From contig CAVQOG010000001.1 of the NCBI GenBank assembly GCA_963714375.1, forward strand, positions 62,001-126,000: a DNA stretch of 64,000 bases. The letters are read 5' to 3'. The translations under genes and the position numbers were made by a program. This DNA is from UBA5794 sp963714375. GTDB taxonomy: Bacteria > Actinomycetota > Acidimicrobiia > Spongiisociales > UBA5794. The notes under the pieces were generated by a model. It had not been told where the DNA came from. It ran no database searches and was given only the letters and a program-made list of their open reading frames with translations. Shown piece after piece: positions 8,793 through 19,716 of the stretch (within the stretch, counting starts at the first letter, position 1; each line of letters opens with the position of its first letter).

Positions 8793-11294
8793 TTACGGCG
8801 CCTTGCCTATTCGTACCTCGATGATGTCGCCGTGGGCGACCGGTGACCCTGGGGCGGGGTTGGTGCTCACGACAAGGCCGTACAGGCCCGAGTTCGTCGT
8901 TTCAACCTCAACGAGTGTCCAACCCAGGGAGATCCCTGTGTCGGTTGCGAACTGGGACAGCGCGCCCGTGACCTCCCCTGGTGAGAGCCCGCGCAGGTCG
9001 GGGAGACCGAAGACCTCTGCAACTCCGCTCGATACCTCGACAATCACCTCAGTGCCCTGTTTGACCGTGGTGCTCTCGATTGGGTTGGTCGTGATGAAAG
9101 TACCTTGGGGCAACACCGACGGCACTTCGACGACGACTGCCGCAAGCCCAACGGCATAGATTGCCTCCACAGTTGCCTTTGTGGACAGCCCGGGTGCTGG
9201 GACCTTCGCGAACGGTGTCTGACGGTAGATCTCGGTGCCAGGGGGTTCGGCGCGGAAGTCTTGTGTCGCTATACCTCCGGTCGCAAATTCCATGAACTGT
9301 CGCCAGACCGGGGCTGCAAGCGTGCCGCCCGAAGCGCTTCGGTAGAACTGCTCCTGCTGTTCAAGGTCGTTCCACACGGTGAAGTCCTTGAGTGGAACCC
9401 GGCCGTCGGCATCGCCGATCCAGACCACCGTGGTGATTTGGGGAATGAATCCGGCGAACCAGACATCAGCATTGTCGGTTGATGTCCCTGTCTTGCCTGC
9501 TTGGGGCCGTCCGATGTCGGCGCGTCGACCGGTGCCGGATGTCACGACCTTCTTGAGAGATCCCACGACGGCTGCTGCGACCTCCGCGCCGAGGACCTCG
9601 CGGGGCTGAGTCTGATGCTCATACAGCACGGTGCCGTCAGTGTCGGTGATGCGTTGGATGAGATACGGATCGCGGTATTCGCCGTAGTTTGCGAGTGTTG
9701 AATACACCACTGCGACATCTTCCGGACGCACATCTTGGGCCCCGAGTGTGATCGATAGGTGAGCGGCGAGCGGCGTCCGGATGCCGAGTTTGGTCGCCAT
9801 GGTCACAACGGATTCTGGGCCGATCTGCTCGACGAGGCGGGCATACACGGCATTGACCGAGTTGTATGTTGCCGAATCAAGCGTGCGGAGGGCATCGCCG
9901 GAGTCGCCACCTGCGTTGTGGACGGTCCAGACGTTGTTCTCACAATTTGCCGATGGGTCACACGGGATCAATGCTGGGCTCGCATCATTCCAATAGGAGC
10001 CAAGTGTGATTGGCGAACCATCTCGGATCCCCGTGTCGAGTGCGGCAGCGAGCGTGATCGGCTTGAACACCGAACCGGCGTGGCGGGCTCCACCTGAGGC
10101 GAGATCGTACGGTCGCTGACCAGCCTCAAGGTCATCGCCGAAGTCGAGACCGCTTGCCATGACCCGAATAGCGCCCGATGCGTTGTCTATGGTCGATATG
10201 GCTCCCGTGGGTCCCTCGAGGCCCGGCCGGAACCATGCCCGTAAGATTCGGTTTGCCTCGCTCTGGAGTCGATCGTTGACAGTGATGTCGATCCTGAGAC
10301 CACCTCCGCCTTCACAATCGGTGACGGATGCTGGGCATCCAAATACTGCCCGCTTGCGTTCCTCGTATGTTTCTCCGAGTCCGAACTCGTTCGTGTCGAG
10401 CAGAGCGCGGTTTACCCGTGACATGATCGCCTGTGGCGTCGTGACCTCGGCCGTCTCGTTAGGGATCACATCGAGCGGTTGCACCTTGGCCGCTACCGCC
10501 TCTGTGCGTGTGATATAGCCGTTGATGACCATGCGGTCGATCGTGCGGTTCCGCGCAGCAATAGCGTTGTCGGCTCCGGTTCGAGGGTGGTAGAAGGTCG
10601 GATTCCTGATTGGAACGGGTAGGAGCGCTGCCTCATGCAAGGTGAGTTCATCAAGGGGCTTGCCGAAGTACTCCTCGGAGGCAGCGCTGATGCCGTATGC
10701 GTTCGACCCGAAATAGACCGAGTTGGCCCAAAACTCCAAGATCTGATCCTTGGTGTAGAGCGTCTCGAGTTCGGCGGCAACCACTGCTTCACACAGCTTG
10801 CGTTCGATGGTCTGGTCAGATGTGAGGAAGTTCTGTTTCACGACTTGCTGGGTGATCGTGGATCCACCGCCGGATGGGGAATTCACAAGCCGTCCGACGA
10901 CAGCACGACCGATGGCGCTGAAGTCGATTCCCCGATGCTCATAGAACGACTTGTCCTCAGCCGAGAGGAGCGCTGCCTTGACGAGATCCGGCATTTCGCT
11001 CAAGCTGATCGGCTGTGAGTTTCGTTCGGTGAGCTGGCCGATCTTGACGCCATCCTGTGAGTACACGGTCGATAGACGTGACAGGTCTGGAAACGACAGG
11101 TCGAGCTCGCTGGTGTCGCATAGATACTCCTCTTGGAGTGAATCCGCCGCACCGTACGCGGTGTTCGCAGAGAGGAATCCGAAGAAGCCAACCCATGTCG
11201 CACCGACGACGACGAACACTGCGAGTCCTATGAGGGCTGGCAGTCGTCTGCGGTGGCGTTCGAGGCGCTCGATCTGTCGGATCAGTGGTTCCAT
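8793..11294 (-). CDS. Bifunctional penicillin-binding protein with PASTA repeats
   Basis: Class A PBP that polymerises and cross-links peptidoglycan outside the membrane (833 residues from the ATG at 11294). A short basic cytoplasmic segment is followed by one transmembrane helix (about 20-45). The GT51 glycosyltransferase domain has the catalytic EDKSFYEHRG and GGGSTITQQ motifs. The transpeptidase domain has SVFK (nucleophile Ser), SVN and KTGTS motifs. The last about 150 residues hold two PASTA modules (FITTNPIESTTVKQGTEV; VSTNPAPGSPVAHGD). This resembles actinobacterial PonA-type proteins. It is divergent from the methylmalonyl-CoA mutase gene across a 132-bp shared promoter region. Confidence 0.95.
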   Translation of the reverse strand: MEPLIRQIERLERHRRRLPALIGLAVFVVVGATWVGFFGFLSANTAYGAADSLQEEYLCDTSELDLSFPDLSRLSTVYSQDGVKIGQLTERNSQPISLSEMPDLVKAALLSAEDKSFYEHRGIDFSAIGRAVVGRLVNSPSGGGSTITQQVVKQNFLTSDQTIERKLCEAVVAAELETLYTKDQILEFWANSVYFGSNAYGISAASEEYFGKPLDELTLHEAALLPVPIRNPTFYHPRTGADNAIAARNRTIDRMVINGYITRTEAVAAKVQPLDVIPNETAEVTTPQAIMSRVNRALLDTNEFGLGETYEERKRAVFGCPASVTDCEGGGGLRIDITVNDRLQSEANRILRAWFRPGLEGPTGAISTIDNASGAIRVMASGLDFGDDLEAGQRPYDLASGGARHAGSVFKPITLAAALDTGIRDGSPITLGSYWNDASPALIPCDPSANCENNVWTVHNAGGDSGDALRTLDSATYNSVNAVYARLVEQIGPESVVTMATKLGIRTPLAAHLSITLGAQDVRPEDVAVVYSTLANYGEYRDPYLIQRITDTDGTVLYEHQTQPREVLGAEVAAAVVGSLKKVVTSGTGRRADIGRPQAGKTGTSTDNADVWFAGFIPQITTVVWIGDADGRVPLKDFTVWNDLEQQEQFYRSASGGTLAAPVWRQFMEFATGGIATQDFRAEPPGTEIYRQTPFAKVPAPGLSTKATVEAIYAVGLAAVVVEVPSVLPQGTFITTNPIESTTVKQGTEVIVEVSSGVAEVFGLPDLRGLSPGEVTGALSQFATDTGISLGWTLVEVETTNSGLYGLVVSTNPAPGSPVAHGDIIEVRIGKAP

Positions 11295-11426
11295 CGTCCT
11301 ACCTGTCGAGCTGTTGGTGCGAATCGGGTACGAGCCGACCAACAGATCATGGTGCTGCGGCATTGACCGGTACTATCGGCAGCAAATCGAGCTTAGGTAC
11401 AGACTCCAGATAGGCGATGGACTTCC

Positions 11427-12983
11427 GTGGGAACCGACGACAAGCATCTCTACGACGAAACCGATCTGGAAGGCTGGGACGTTTCTGAACAGCTCGGTTC
11501 ACCCGGCGAGTATCCCTTTACGCGTGGCCCGTACCCCTCCATGTATGCGGGCCGGTTGTGGACCATGCGCCAATACGCCGGATTCGGGGATGCCAAGGCA
11601 ACCAACGAACGGTTCAAGGCCCTGTTGGATGCTGGCCAATCAGGGCTATCCGTAGCATTTGATCTTCCCACCCAGATGGGCCTCGACTCCGATGCCGAGC
11701 TCGCTCTCGGTGAGGTCGGGAAGGTGGGCGTTGCCATCGATTCGGTCGATGACATGCGAACACTCTTCGATGGCATCCCGATGTCGGAGGTGTCGACGTC
11801 CATGACGATCAACGCAACGGCCGCTGTGTTGCTGCTGATGTATCAGATCGTTGCAGAAGAACAGGGTGCTGACGCACGGGAGTTACGTGGCACGATCCAA
11901 AACGATGTTCTCAAGGAGTACATCGCAAGGGGAACCTACATTTTTCCCGCAGGGCCATCTCTTCGGATAACGACAGACATCTTCTCCTATTGCGCTGCTG
12001 AGATTCCGAACTGGAACACGATTTCGATCTCGGGCTATCACATTCGCGAGGCTGGCTCCACGGCTGCCCAAGAGGTGGCCTTCACGATCGCAAACGGGCT
12101 TGCCTATGTGAACGCAGCGACATCCGTTGGTATCGACATCGACACGCTCGCGCGGAGGTTGTCGTTCTTTTGGAATTCCCACAACGGCCTCTTCGAGGAG
12201 GCTGCAAAGTTCCGAGCAGCACGCAGACTCTGGGCGCGCCTGATGCGTGACCGGATGGGGGCTACGGACCCAGCTTCGTGGAAGATGCGGTTCCATACCC
12301 AGACGGCCGGGTCGTCACTCACTGCACAACAGCCGCTCAACAATGTTGTCAGGACTGCCTATCAGGGCCTTGCTGCCGTCCTCGGTGGAACACAGTCGTT
12401 GCACACCAACTCCTTTGATGAGGCACTTGGCCTTCCAACGAACGAATCGTCACTGCTCGCGCTTCGGACCCAGCAGGTACTTGCCTATGAAACTGGCGTC
12501 CCAGGAATCGTCGATCCCCTTGCCGGCAGCTACTACGTTGAGTCGCTCACGGATCAGATCGAGGCTGATGCGTCGGCGCTGATTGAACGGATTGACGCGA
12601 TCGGGGGAGCAGTTGCCGCCATCGAGGAGGGCTTTCCGCAGTCCGAGATCGAGGCTGCAGCGTACGAGTATGCCCGATCTGTTGACTCAGGTGAGACAGC
12701 CGTTGTTGGGGTCAACCACTTTGTCGGTGATGGCGACCCGGAACCTGATGTACTCCAGATTGACCCGAACCTCGAGGCCAATCAGGTTGCATCACTCCAA
12801 CAACGACGCGTCGAGCGTGCTGGTGATGTCGTTGGCGCCGCCTTGTCGAGCGTGACGACCGCAGCGGAAGGTACGGACAATCTGCTGTATCCGATGAAGG
12901 CGGCACTGCTGGCCGGAGCGACCATCGGTGAAATCACTGAGGCCCTGCTTCCGGTCTTCGGTCGTTACCGTCCTGCGAACTAG
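11427..12983 (+). CDS. Methylmalonyl-CoA mutase, catalytic large subunit without B12 domain
   Basis: Interconverts methylmalonyl-CoA and succinyl-CoA by a radical mechanism, linking propionate and odd-chain or branched breakdown to the TCA cycle. The 518-residue protein holds only the TIM-barrel acyl-CoA domain (PYPSMYAGRLWTMRQYAGFG, FDLPTQMGLDSD, ISGYHIREAGSTAAQE, FRAARRLWARLMRDR). The C-terminal cobalamin-binding DxHxxG domain is absent, as in two-gene mutases where a small subunit carries B12. That partner is not in this window. The start is the GTG at 11427. The LpdA-like gene follows closely, and acyl-CoA carboxylase lies 3 kb downstream, which fits propionyl-CoA metabolism. Confidence 0.93.
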   Translation: MGTDDKHLYDETDLEGWDVSEQLGSPGEYPFTRGPYPSMYAGRLWTMRQYAGFGDAKATNERFKALLDAGQSGLSVAFDLPTQMGLDSDAELALGEVGKVGVAIDSVDDMRTLFDGIPMSEVSTSMTINATAAVLLLMYQIVAEEQGADARELRGTIQNDVLKEYIARGTYIFPAGPSLRITTDIFSYCAAEIPNWNTISISGYHIREAGSTAAQEVAFTIANGLAYVNAATSVGIDIDTLARRLSFFWNSHNGLFEEAAKFRAARRLWARLMRDRMGATDPASWKMRFHTQTAGSSLTAQQPLNNVVRTAYQGLAAVLGGTQSLHTNSFDEALGLPTNESSLLALRTQQVLAYETGVPGIVDPLAGSYYVESLTDQIEADASALIERIDAIGGAVAAIEEGFPQSEIEAAAYEYARSVDSGETAVVGVNHFVGDGDPEPDVLQIDPNLEANQVASLQQRRVERAGDVVGAALSSVTTAAEGTDNLLYPMKAALLAGATIGEITEALLPVFGRYRPAN

Positions 12984-13001
12984 ATTCCCGGAGTGTCAGG
13001 C

Positions 13002-14369
13002 ATGTTCAACCCAGAAATACCGATTCGTGTCCTCGTCATTGGCGGCGGACCCGGGGGACTGGCAGCGGCGACGACCGCCGCGCGGTTTGGTGCCGATGTC
13101 ACACTCGTGGAGGATCAGATCGTCGGTGGAGCCGCCCACCTATGGGACTGCATTCCGTCCAAGGCAATGGTGTCGTCCTCGATGAGGATGCGTGCCATCC
13201 GCAACGCTGAAGAACTCGGCATTTCGGATCCCGGTCCTGTCGCTGTCGACATGGCTCTACTTTCATCCAGGGCATCGCGCATCGCGGACACGCTCGCAGC
13301 ATCGATGACGGACATGCTCGACTCACAGGGTGTTGAGATCATGCGGGGTCGTGCACGTTTCGCATCGACCACATCCGTCGTTGTGGACACCGACGGTGAA
13401 GAGGTTGAGATCCAATTCGACCGGGCCGTCGTGGCCACCGGTTCGCGTCCCCGTGTCCCCGATTGGGCGCCGATCGACGGCGAACGGGTGATCACGACGC
13501 GCGGGGCCTATCACCTCCCTGTGCTCCCTGAGCACATGATCGTCATCGGATCCGGTGTTACGGGAGTCGAGATGGTCCACATCTTCTCGTCGCTCGGATC
13601 CAACGTCACCCTCCTTGTCAGTCGTCACCATGTGCTGCCTCACCGTGATTCCGAAGTCGCCATGGTTCTTGAGGAGGACTTCCTCAAACGGGGAGTCGGC
13701 CTGTTGAAGGGCTCCCGGGCGACAAATATCGAGCGCTATGGTGACATTGTGAAGGTTTCGACCGAAGACGGTCGCGAGGTCGAGGGGTCGCACGTTTTGC
13801 TCGCGGTTGGGTCCCTGCCCAACAGTGAGAACATCGGTCTGGAGCAGATCGGTATCGATGTTGAGCACGGGTTCATCCAGGTCGACGAGTACCAGCGGAC
13901 GTCAGTTCCGCATATCTACGGTGCCGGTGATGTGACCGGCCAGATGCTGCTCTCATCCGTCGCGACCGCCCAGGGCACCAAGATTGCGCGGCACATTCTT
14001 GGTCACGACGTGACACCCATCGACTACCGCAAGGTTTCCCAAGGGATCTTCACCGAACCAGAGATTGCCTCGGTTGGGCTGGAAGAGGTCGATGCTGCCG
14101 CCGAAGGTCGCAAGGTGAGAATCACAAAAGTTCCGCTCGGCCCGAACGCACGGTCCCTGATCCAGGGGGACACGGGTGGCTTCGTCAAGCTTGTGTCGGA
14201 CCCAGCCACCCGGGTTGTTCTCGGTGGAACGGTTGTCGGTCATCATGCATCCGAGCTGATTGGTTCAATTGCTGTCGCCACCAACGCCAGACTCAGTGTC
14301 GACGTGCTCGTGGAGACGTTGATGGTGCATCCATCGCTCACCGAGTCGATCGCAGAAGCTGCGGAGTAG
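13002..14369 (+). CDS. lpdA: LpdA-like FAD/NAD(P)-binding oxidoreductase (quinone-reductase type)
   Basis: Flavoprotein of the pyridine nucleotide-disulfide oxidoreductase fold (455 residues). The FAD site GGGPGG is at the N-terminus, the second Rossmann motif GSGVTGVEMVHIF is mid-protein, and the IYGAGDVTG FAD motif follows. Lipoamide dehydrogenases have a CxxxxC redox pair; here the motif is GGAAHLWDCIPSK, with the first cysteine missing. As I recall, mycobacterial LpdA (Rv3303c) has the same lesion and acts as an NAD(P)H:quinone reductase, not a lipoamide dehydrogenase. The interface His/Glu are kept (HPSLTESIAE). I prefer the ATG at 13002, with GGAG 8 bases upstream, to the GTG at 12993. 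Confidence 0.85.
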   Translation: MFNPEIPIRVLVIGGGPGGLAAATTAARFGADVTLVEDQIVGGAAHLWDCIPSKAMVSSSMRMRAIRNAEELGISDPGPVAVDMALLSSRASRIADTLAASMTDMLDSQGVEIMRGRARFASTTSVVVDTDGEEVEIQFDRAVVATGSRPRVPDWAPIDGERVITTRGAYHLPVLPEHMIVIGSGVTGVEMVHIFSSLGSNVTLLVSRHHVLPHRDSEVAMVLEEDFLKRGVGLLKGSRATNIERYGDIVKVSTEDGREVEGSHVLLAVGSLPNSENIGLEQIGIDVEHGFIQVDEYQRTSVPHIYGAGDVTGQMLLSSVATAQGTKIARHILGHDVTPIDYRKVSQGIFTEPEIASVGLEEVDAAAEGRKVRITKVPLGPNARSLIQGDTGGFVKLVSDPATRVVLGGTVVGHHASELIGSIAVATNARLSVDVLVETLMVHPSLTESIAEAAE

Positions 14370-14374
14370 GAAGC

Positions 14375-14448
14375 CAGAGGTCAGACGTCAGAGTCAAGAG
14401 TCCAGCTTGCTGGACTCCAAGGAACCCGCTTCGGGTTCCCGAAGTCAG
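14375..14448. repeat. Composite double-hairpin element, copy 1, with heptamer-like edge
   Basis: AGAGGTC/AGACGTC heptamer-like units (14377-14396) are followed by hairpin A (GAGTCCAGC 14398-14406 with GCTGGACTC 14409-14417), a CAAG spacer, hairpin B (GGAACCCG 14421-14428 with CGGGTTCC 14432-14439) and CGAAGTCAG. The same layout recurs at 47284-47350 and, inverted, at 53455-53515. Confidence 0.85.
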
Positions 14449-14459
14449 GATTTACGATT

Positions 14460-15749
14460 ATGGATGAACAACTTGAGCGGTTCTCAGAACTTGACGCGGC
14501 CATCGCAAAGGCGTGTGGATCGATTCGAGTTCTCAAGTATCTGACATGGCCCGAGTCCCTGATGGGCACATTCATCGAGTCCTACAAAGCCGGGAATCCG
14601 AAGCTTCCCGACTTCCAATCGACGCCAATCGATCAGTCGGCGAAGATCGAAGAACTCGAAGCGTTGATGGCTCGATGCGACCGAGGGCATCCGATTGGCA
14701 ACCAGTTGTGGAAGACCGCATGGAGCTATGCGACCGCGGCACGGATGCTTGGCGCAATGGGAACGCCCGCTTTCACCGAGCACTCAGTGGCACTCTACGG
14801 CCGGCCTGACCATGTGTATGAACGACAGAACTTGTCGTCGCTGGAAGCAGCCAACCCGATCATGGAGGTGACGTCGAACCTGATGGCCGGTGATGTTGTT
14901 GCCGAGACCCAATCGAACATCCCGAGCGAGGTCTTCGCTGATCGGCTCCGCTGCGCCCTCGACGAGTTCTTTGTCGATGATGATGTAGCGGTGGTGGTGG
15001 ATGCCGAGATGTCCGCCAAAGCTGCGGCCGGAAGCAAGAGGGTCAAGGTGAGGAAGGACGCCCTTTTCTCCGACATGGACTTTGCTCAACTCCTCAACCA
15101 CGAAGCACTCATCCACACGCTGACGTCGATCAACGGAAAGCGGCAGCCCCTCAGGTCGCTTGGTCTCGGCTCTCCAAGAACGACCAAGACACAGGAGGGA
15201 CTTGCGGTGTTTTCGGAACTCGTTACCTTCTCGATCGACATCAATCGCCTGAGAAGAGTTGCTCTACGATCCCAGGCGGTCGGACTCGCTCTCCGCGGTG
15301 GCGACTTCATCGAGGTCTTCACACACTTCCTTGATGAGGGTCAATCTGAAGAGGAGAGTTACCACTCCGCCCAAAGGATCTTCCGCGGCGGCGATGTCCG
15401 TGGGTCGATCGCATTCACCAAGGACGGGGCGTACCTGGAAGGGCTTGTCCTTGTCCAGACGTTCCTGAAGAAGGCAATTGCTGACGGGCGTGAGGAGCTG
15501 ATCCCGATGTTGTTCGCCGGTCGCATGACACTCGGAGATGCCATCGAACTCGAAGACCTCTTCCAATCCGGCGTATTGAAACCCGCTCGATATCTCCCTC
15601 CTTGGGCGGTTGGGTTCCAACGCCTTGCAGCAAATCTGTCGTATGCACTGTTCAGCTCAAGGATCCAACTCGACAGTGTCGAGCTCGAGCGGTTCCTCAC
15701 CCTCGAGGAAGCAGGACTCCCCAGCCGACCGAAGTCAGACACCCGATGA
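14460..15749 (+). CDS. DUF1704 / QEGLA-motif protein, MATCAP-like putative metallopeptidase
   Basis: A 429-residue protein. Two family marks are visible: HEALIHTLTSINGK (H214, E215, H219, a zinc-type HExxxH helix) and TQEGLAVFSE (Q245-A249, with the likely third metal ligand E246). This places it in the family annotated as flavohemoglobin expression-modulating QEGLA proteins (DUF1704). Eukaryotic members are the tubulin-tyrosine carboxypeptidases MATCAP. The bacterial substrate is unknown; a carboxypeptidase activity is inferred from the metal motif. There is no signal peptide, so it is cytoplasmic. It is bounded on both sides by repeat elements, so operon membership is doubtful. Confidence 0.85.
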   Translation: MDEQLERFSELDAAIAKACGSIRVLKYLTWPESLMGTFIESYKAGNPKLPDFQSTPIDQSAKIEELEALMARCDRGHPIGNQLWKTAWSYATAARMLGAMGTPAFTEHSVALYGRPDHVYERQNLSSLEAANPIMEVTSNLMAGDVVAETQSNIPSEVFADRLRCALDEFFVDDDVAVVVDAEMSAKAAAGSKRVKVRKDALFSDMDFAQLLNHEALIHTLTSINGKRQPLRSLGLGSPRTTKTQEGLAVFSELVTFSIDINRLRRVALRSQAVGLALRGGDFIEVFTHFLDEGQSEEESYHSAQRIFRGGDVRGSIAFTKDGAYLEGLVLVQTFLKKAIADGREELIPMLFAGRMTLGDAIELEDLFQSGVLKPARYLPPWAVGFQRLAANLSYALFSSRIQLDSVELERFLTLEEAGLPSRPKSDTR

Positions 15750-15787
15750 CCGATGACCGACATCAGAAGTCAGAAGTCAGAAGTCAG
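15743..15787. repeat. Heptamer repeat, GATGACC then TCAGAAG types
   Basis: GATGACC-type units pass directly into three exact TCAGAAG units. The array begins just before the stop codon of the DUF1704 gene and runs into the following gap. Confidence 0.85.
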
Positions 15788-15837
15788 GAAATGTGTGCTG
15801 GGCTGCAGGATGAACGGCCGGACTTGAGGAGCCTTCA

Positions 15838-16206
15838 GTGACGCCGGAAATGGTTCAGGATTGGATCGAGCGATATATCGAAGCATGGCGGAGCTATGAC
15901 GCTCATGCCATTGGAGATCTCTTCTCACCTGACGCGACCTATGCCTACAGCCCGTGGGATGAGCCTTTGGTCGGCAGGGAGGCGATTGTGGCTGGGTGGC
16001 TCAAAGACAAGGATGACCCCGCCTCGTGGGAAGCCGAATACCGTCCCCTGCACCTGATCGGGAACGATGCTGTCATCGTTGGCGAGACGCGTTACGCAGG
16101 CGGCACGACATGGGCCAATCTGTTCGTGGTGTCATTCGACGATGTAGCCCGCTGTGTCTCGTTCGTCGAGTGGTACATGAAGAAACCGATGACCGATAGC
16201 CGATAA
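15838..16206 (+). CDS. SnoaL/NTF2-like small protein
   Basis: A 122-residue protein with the NTF2-like cone fold pattern: an N-terminal helix with WIERYIEAWRSYDAHAIGDL, then FSPDATYAYSPW, GREAIVAGW and a beta-rich second half ending FVEWYMKK. Members are isomerases, hydrolases or ligand-binding proteins; no active-site assignment is possible here. The GTG at 15838 is the start. The last codons (MTDSR) and stop are made by heptamer repeat units GATGACC-GATAGCC (16188-16207), so the native C-terminus was probably altered by the repeat. It converges with the carboxylase alpha gene. Confidence 0.75.
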   Translation: MTPEMVQDWIERYIEAWRSYDAHAIGDLFSPDATYAYSPWDEPLVGREAIVAGWLKDKDDPASWEAEYRPLHLIGNDAVIVGETRYAGGTTWANLFVVSFDDVARCVSFVEWYMKKPMTDSR

Positions 16207-16233
16207 CAGACCGTCCTCCCGCTTGCCGGGGGA
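16188..16233. repeat. Short heptamer repeat plus GTCCTCCC hairpin
   Basis: GATGACC, GATAGCC and GATAAC (16188-16207) overlap the 3' end of the SnoaL-like gene. A hairpin of the GTCCTCCC/GGGGGAC kind (16212-16233) follows in the convergent gap and may end transcription from both sides. Confidence 0.65.
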
Positions 16234-16267
16234 CGCGACGGGCCAACGTCTGCGGTAGCGGGCGCGG

Positions 16268-18022
<1,755 letters not shown>

Positions 18023-18068
18023 CCTAAAGAACTCGCCGCGCTCGCGACTTACAGCCCGCAACCCTCGA

Positions 18069-18102
18069 TCCGTCATCCGTCATCCGTCATCCGTCAATCC
18101 GT
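18069..18102. repeat. Heptamer repeat, GTCATCC type
   Basis: Four near-exact CGTCATC-type units (complement of GATGACG) fill the short gap between the carboxylase beta and alpha genes, inside an apparent operon. Confidence 0.8.
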
Positions 18103-18108
18103 AAATGC

Positions 18109-19659
18109 TCACAATGGAATATTCCCGTGCTTCTTTGGTGGCAGTGTCTCTCGTTTGTTACGGAGCATCCCCATGGTGCGGATGAGGCGGGGCCTGGTCT
18201 CTCGCGGTTCGATCACATCATCGACCAGCCCGCGCTCGGCTGCGACGTATGGGTTGTTGAATTGTTCCTCGTAGTCGGCAACGAGTTGATCTCTCATCGT
18301 GTCGGGATCGTCGGTTTCCGCGAGGTCACGCCGGTAGATGACGTTGACCGCACCCTTGGCACCCATAACGGCAATCTCCGCAGTCGGCCAGGCGAATACG
18401 AAATCAGCGCGCACCGCACGTGAGTTCATCACGAGATAGGCGCCACCGTATGCCTTGCGAAGAATGACGGTGACTCTGGGAACCGTTGCCTCGGAGAAGG
18501 CATACAGCAGTTTGGCTCCATGGCGGATGATCCCCTGATGCTCTTGATCGACCCCTGGGAGGAAGCCAGGCACGTCGACGAGTGTGATCAACGGGATGTT
18601 GAAAGCGTCGCAGAAGCGAACGAACCTCGCACCCTTCACGGAGGCATTGATGTCAAGCGTGCCTGCAAGGACTGCTGGTTGGTTGGCGACGATTCCGACG
18701 GTGTACCCGTCGAGACGGGCGAATCCGACAACGATGTTGCCTGCCCAATGTTCGTGGACCTCATAGAACTCGCCGTCATCCACGATGCTTTCAATCACAT
18801 CGATCACGCTGTATGGCTGATTCGCAGAATCAGGAATGATCGTTGTGAGCAGCTCATCAGCACGATCAGCAGAATCAGCAGGCGTGAAGAAGGGAGCGAC
18901 TTCCATGTTGTTGGAGGGAAGCATCGAAAGCAGGAAACGTACCTCCTCCATCGCCTCTCGGTCATCGCTGACAACGAAATGGGTAACCCCCGACTTCGAC
19001 GCATGGGCATGCGCTCCACCGAGTTCGTCCATCGATACTTCCTCGCCAGTCACCGTCTTGATCACGTCCGGTCCGGTGATGAAGAGATGTGATGTGCCTT
19101 CGACCTGAAAGATGAAGTCGGTGAGGGCAGGTGAATACACGGCACCGCCGGCACAGGGGCCCATGATGACCGAAATCTGTGGAATCACACCCGAAGCGCG
19201 GACGTTGCGCTCGAATATGCGCCCGTAGCCATCAAGGCCGACGACACCTTCTTGGATGCGTGCACCACCGGAGTCCTTCAGGCCGATCACGGGCGTCCCG
19301 GTGTCCATTGCAAGATCGAGGACCTTGCAGATCTTGTCAGCCACGACCTCGCCGAGCGATCCGCCGAAGCGGGTGAAGTCCTCAGCGAACACCATCACGG
19401 TGCGTCCGTCGATGGTGCCCCAACCAGTAACCACAGCATCACCGAGCGGTCGCTTGTCCTCGACACCGAAGCCCTGTGTCTTATGTCGCACGAATGGGTC
19501 GATCTCCTGGAAGGAACCCTTGTCGACGAGCATTTCGATTCGCTCGCGCGCGGTCAGCTTTCCCGCGTCATGCTGGCGGTCGACAGCACGCTGGTTGTCG
19601 GCCTTCGCAGATTGCCCACGGAGCTCTCTCAGTTTCTCGATGCGTTCTTCGGTGCTCAC
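18109..19659 (-). CDS. accD: Acyl-CoA carboxylase beta subunit (carboxyltransferase)
   Basis: A 516-residue carboxyltransferase that passes the carboxyl group from biotin to acetyl- or propionyl-CoA. It has the twin crotonase-like halves of AccD5/PccB: KLTARERIEMLVDKGSFQE near the start, the oxyanion loop GPCAGGAVYSPALTDF in the N-half, and KAYGGAYLVMNSR with FAWPTAEIAVMGAKGA in the C-half. It is transcribed ahead of the alpha subunit. Its start lies 57 bp from the divergent biotin ligase start, so the two share a promoter region. Confidence 0.95.
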   Translation of the reverse strand: MSTEERIEKLRELRGQSAKADNQRAVDRQHDAGKLTARERIEMLVDKGSFQEIDPFVRHKTQGFGVEDKRPLGDAVVTGWGTIDGRTVMVFAEDFTRFGGSLGEVVADKICKVLDLAMDTGTPVIGLKDSGGARIQEGVVGLDGYGRIFERNVRASGVIPQISVIMGPCAGGAVYSPALTDFIFQVEGTSHLFITGPDVIKTVTGEEVSMDELGGAHAHASKSGVTHFVVSDDREAMEEVRFLLSMLPSNNMEVAPFFTPADSADRADELLTTIIPDSANQPYSVIDVIESIVDDGEFYEVHEHWAGNIVVGFARLDGYTVGIVANQPAVLAGTLDINASVKGARFVRFCDAFNIPLITLVDVPGFLPGVDQEHQGIIRHGAKLLYAFSEATVPRVTVILRKAYGGAYLVMNSRAVRADFVFAWPTAEIAVMGAKGAVNVIYRRDLAETDDPDTMRDQLVADYEEQFNNPYVAAERGLVDDVIEPRETRPRLIRTMGMLRNKRETLPPKKHGNIPL

Positions 19660-19716
19660 CGGTCCTCCCGGTAGGCTCGGTTGCGGTCACGTGACTTCGA
19701 CTCGTCTGGATCGGAT

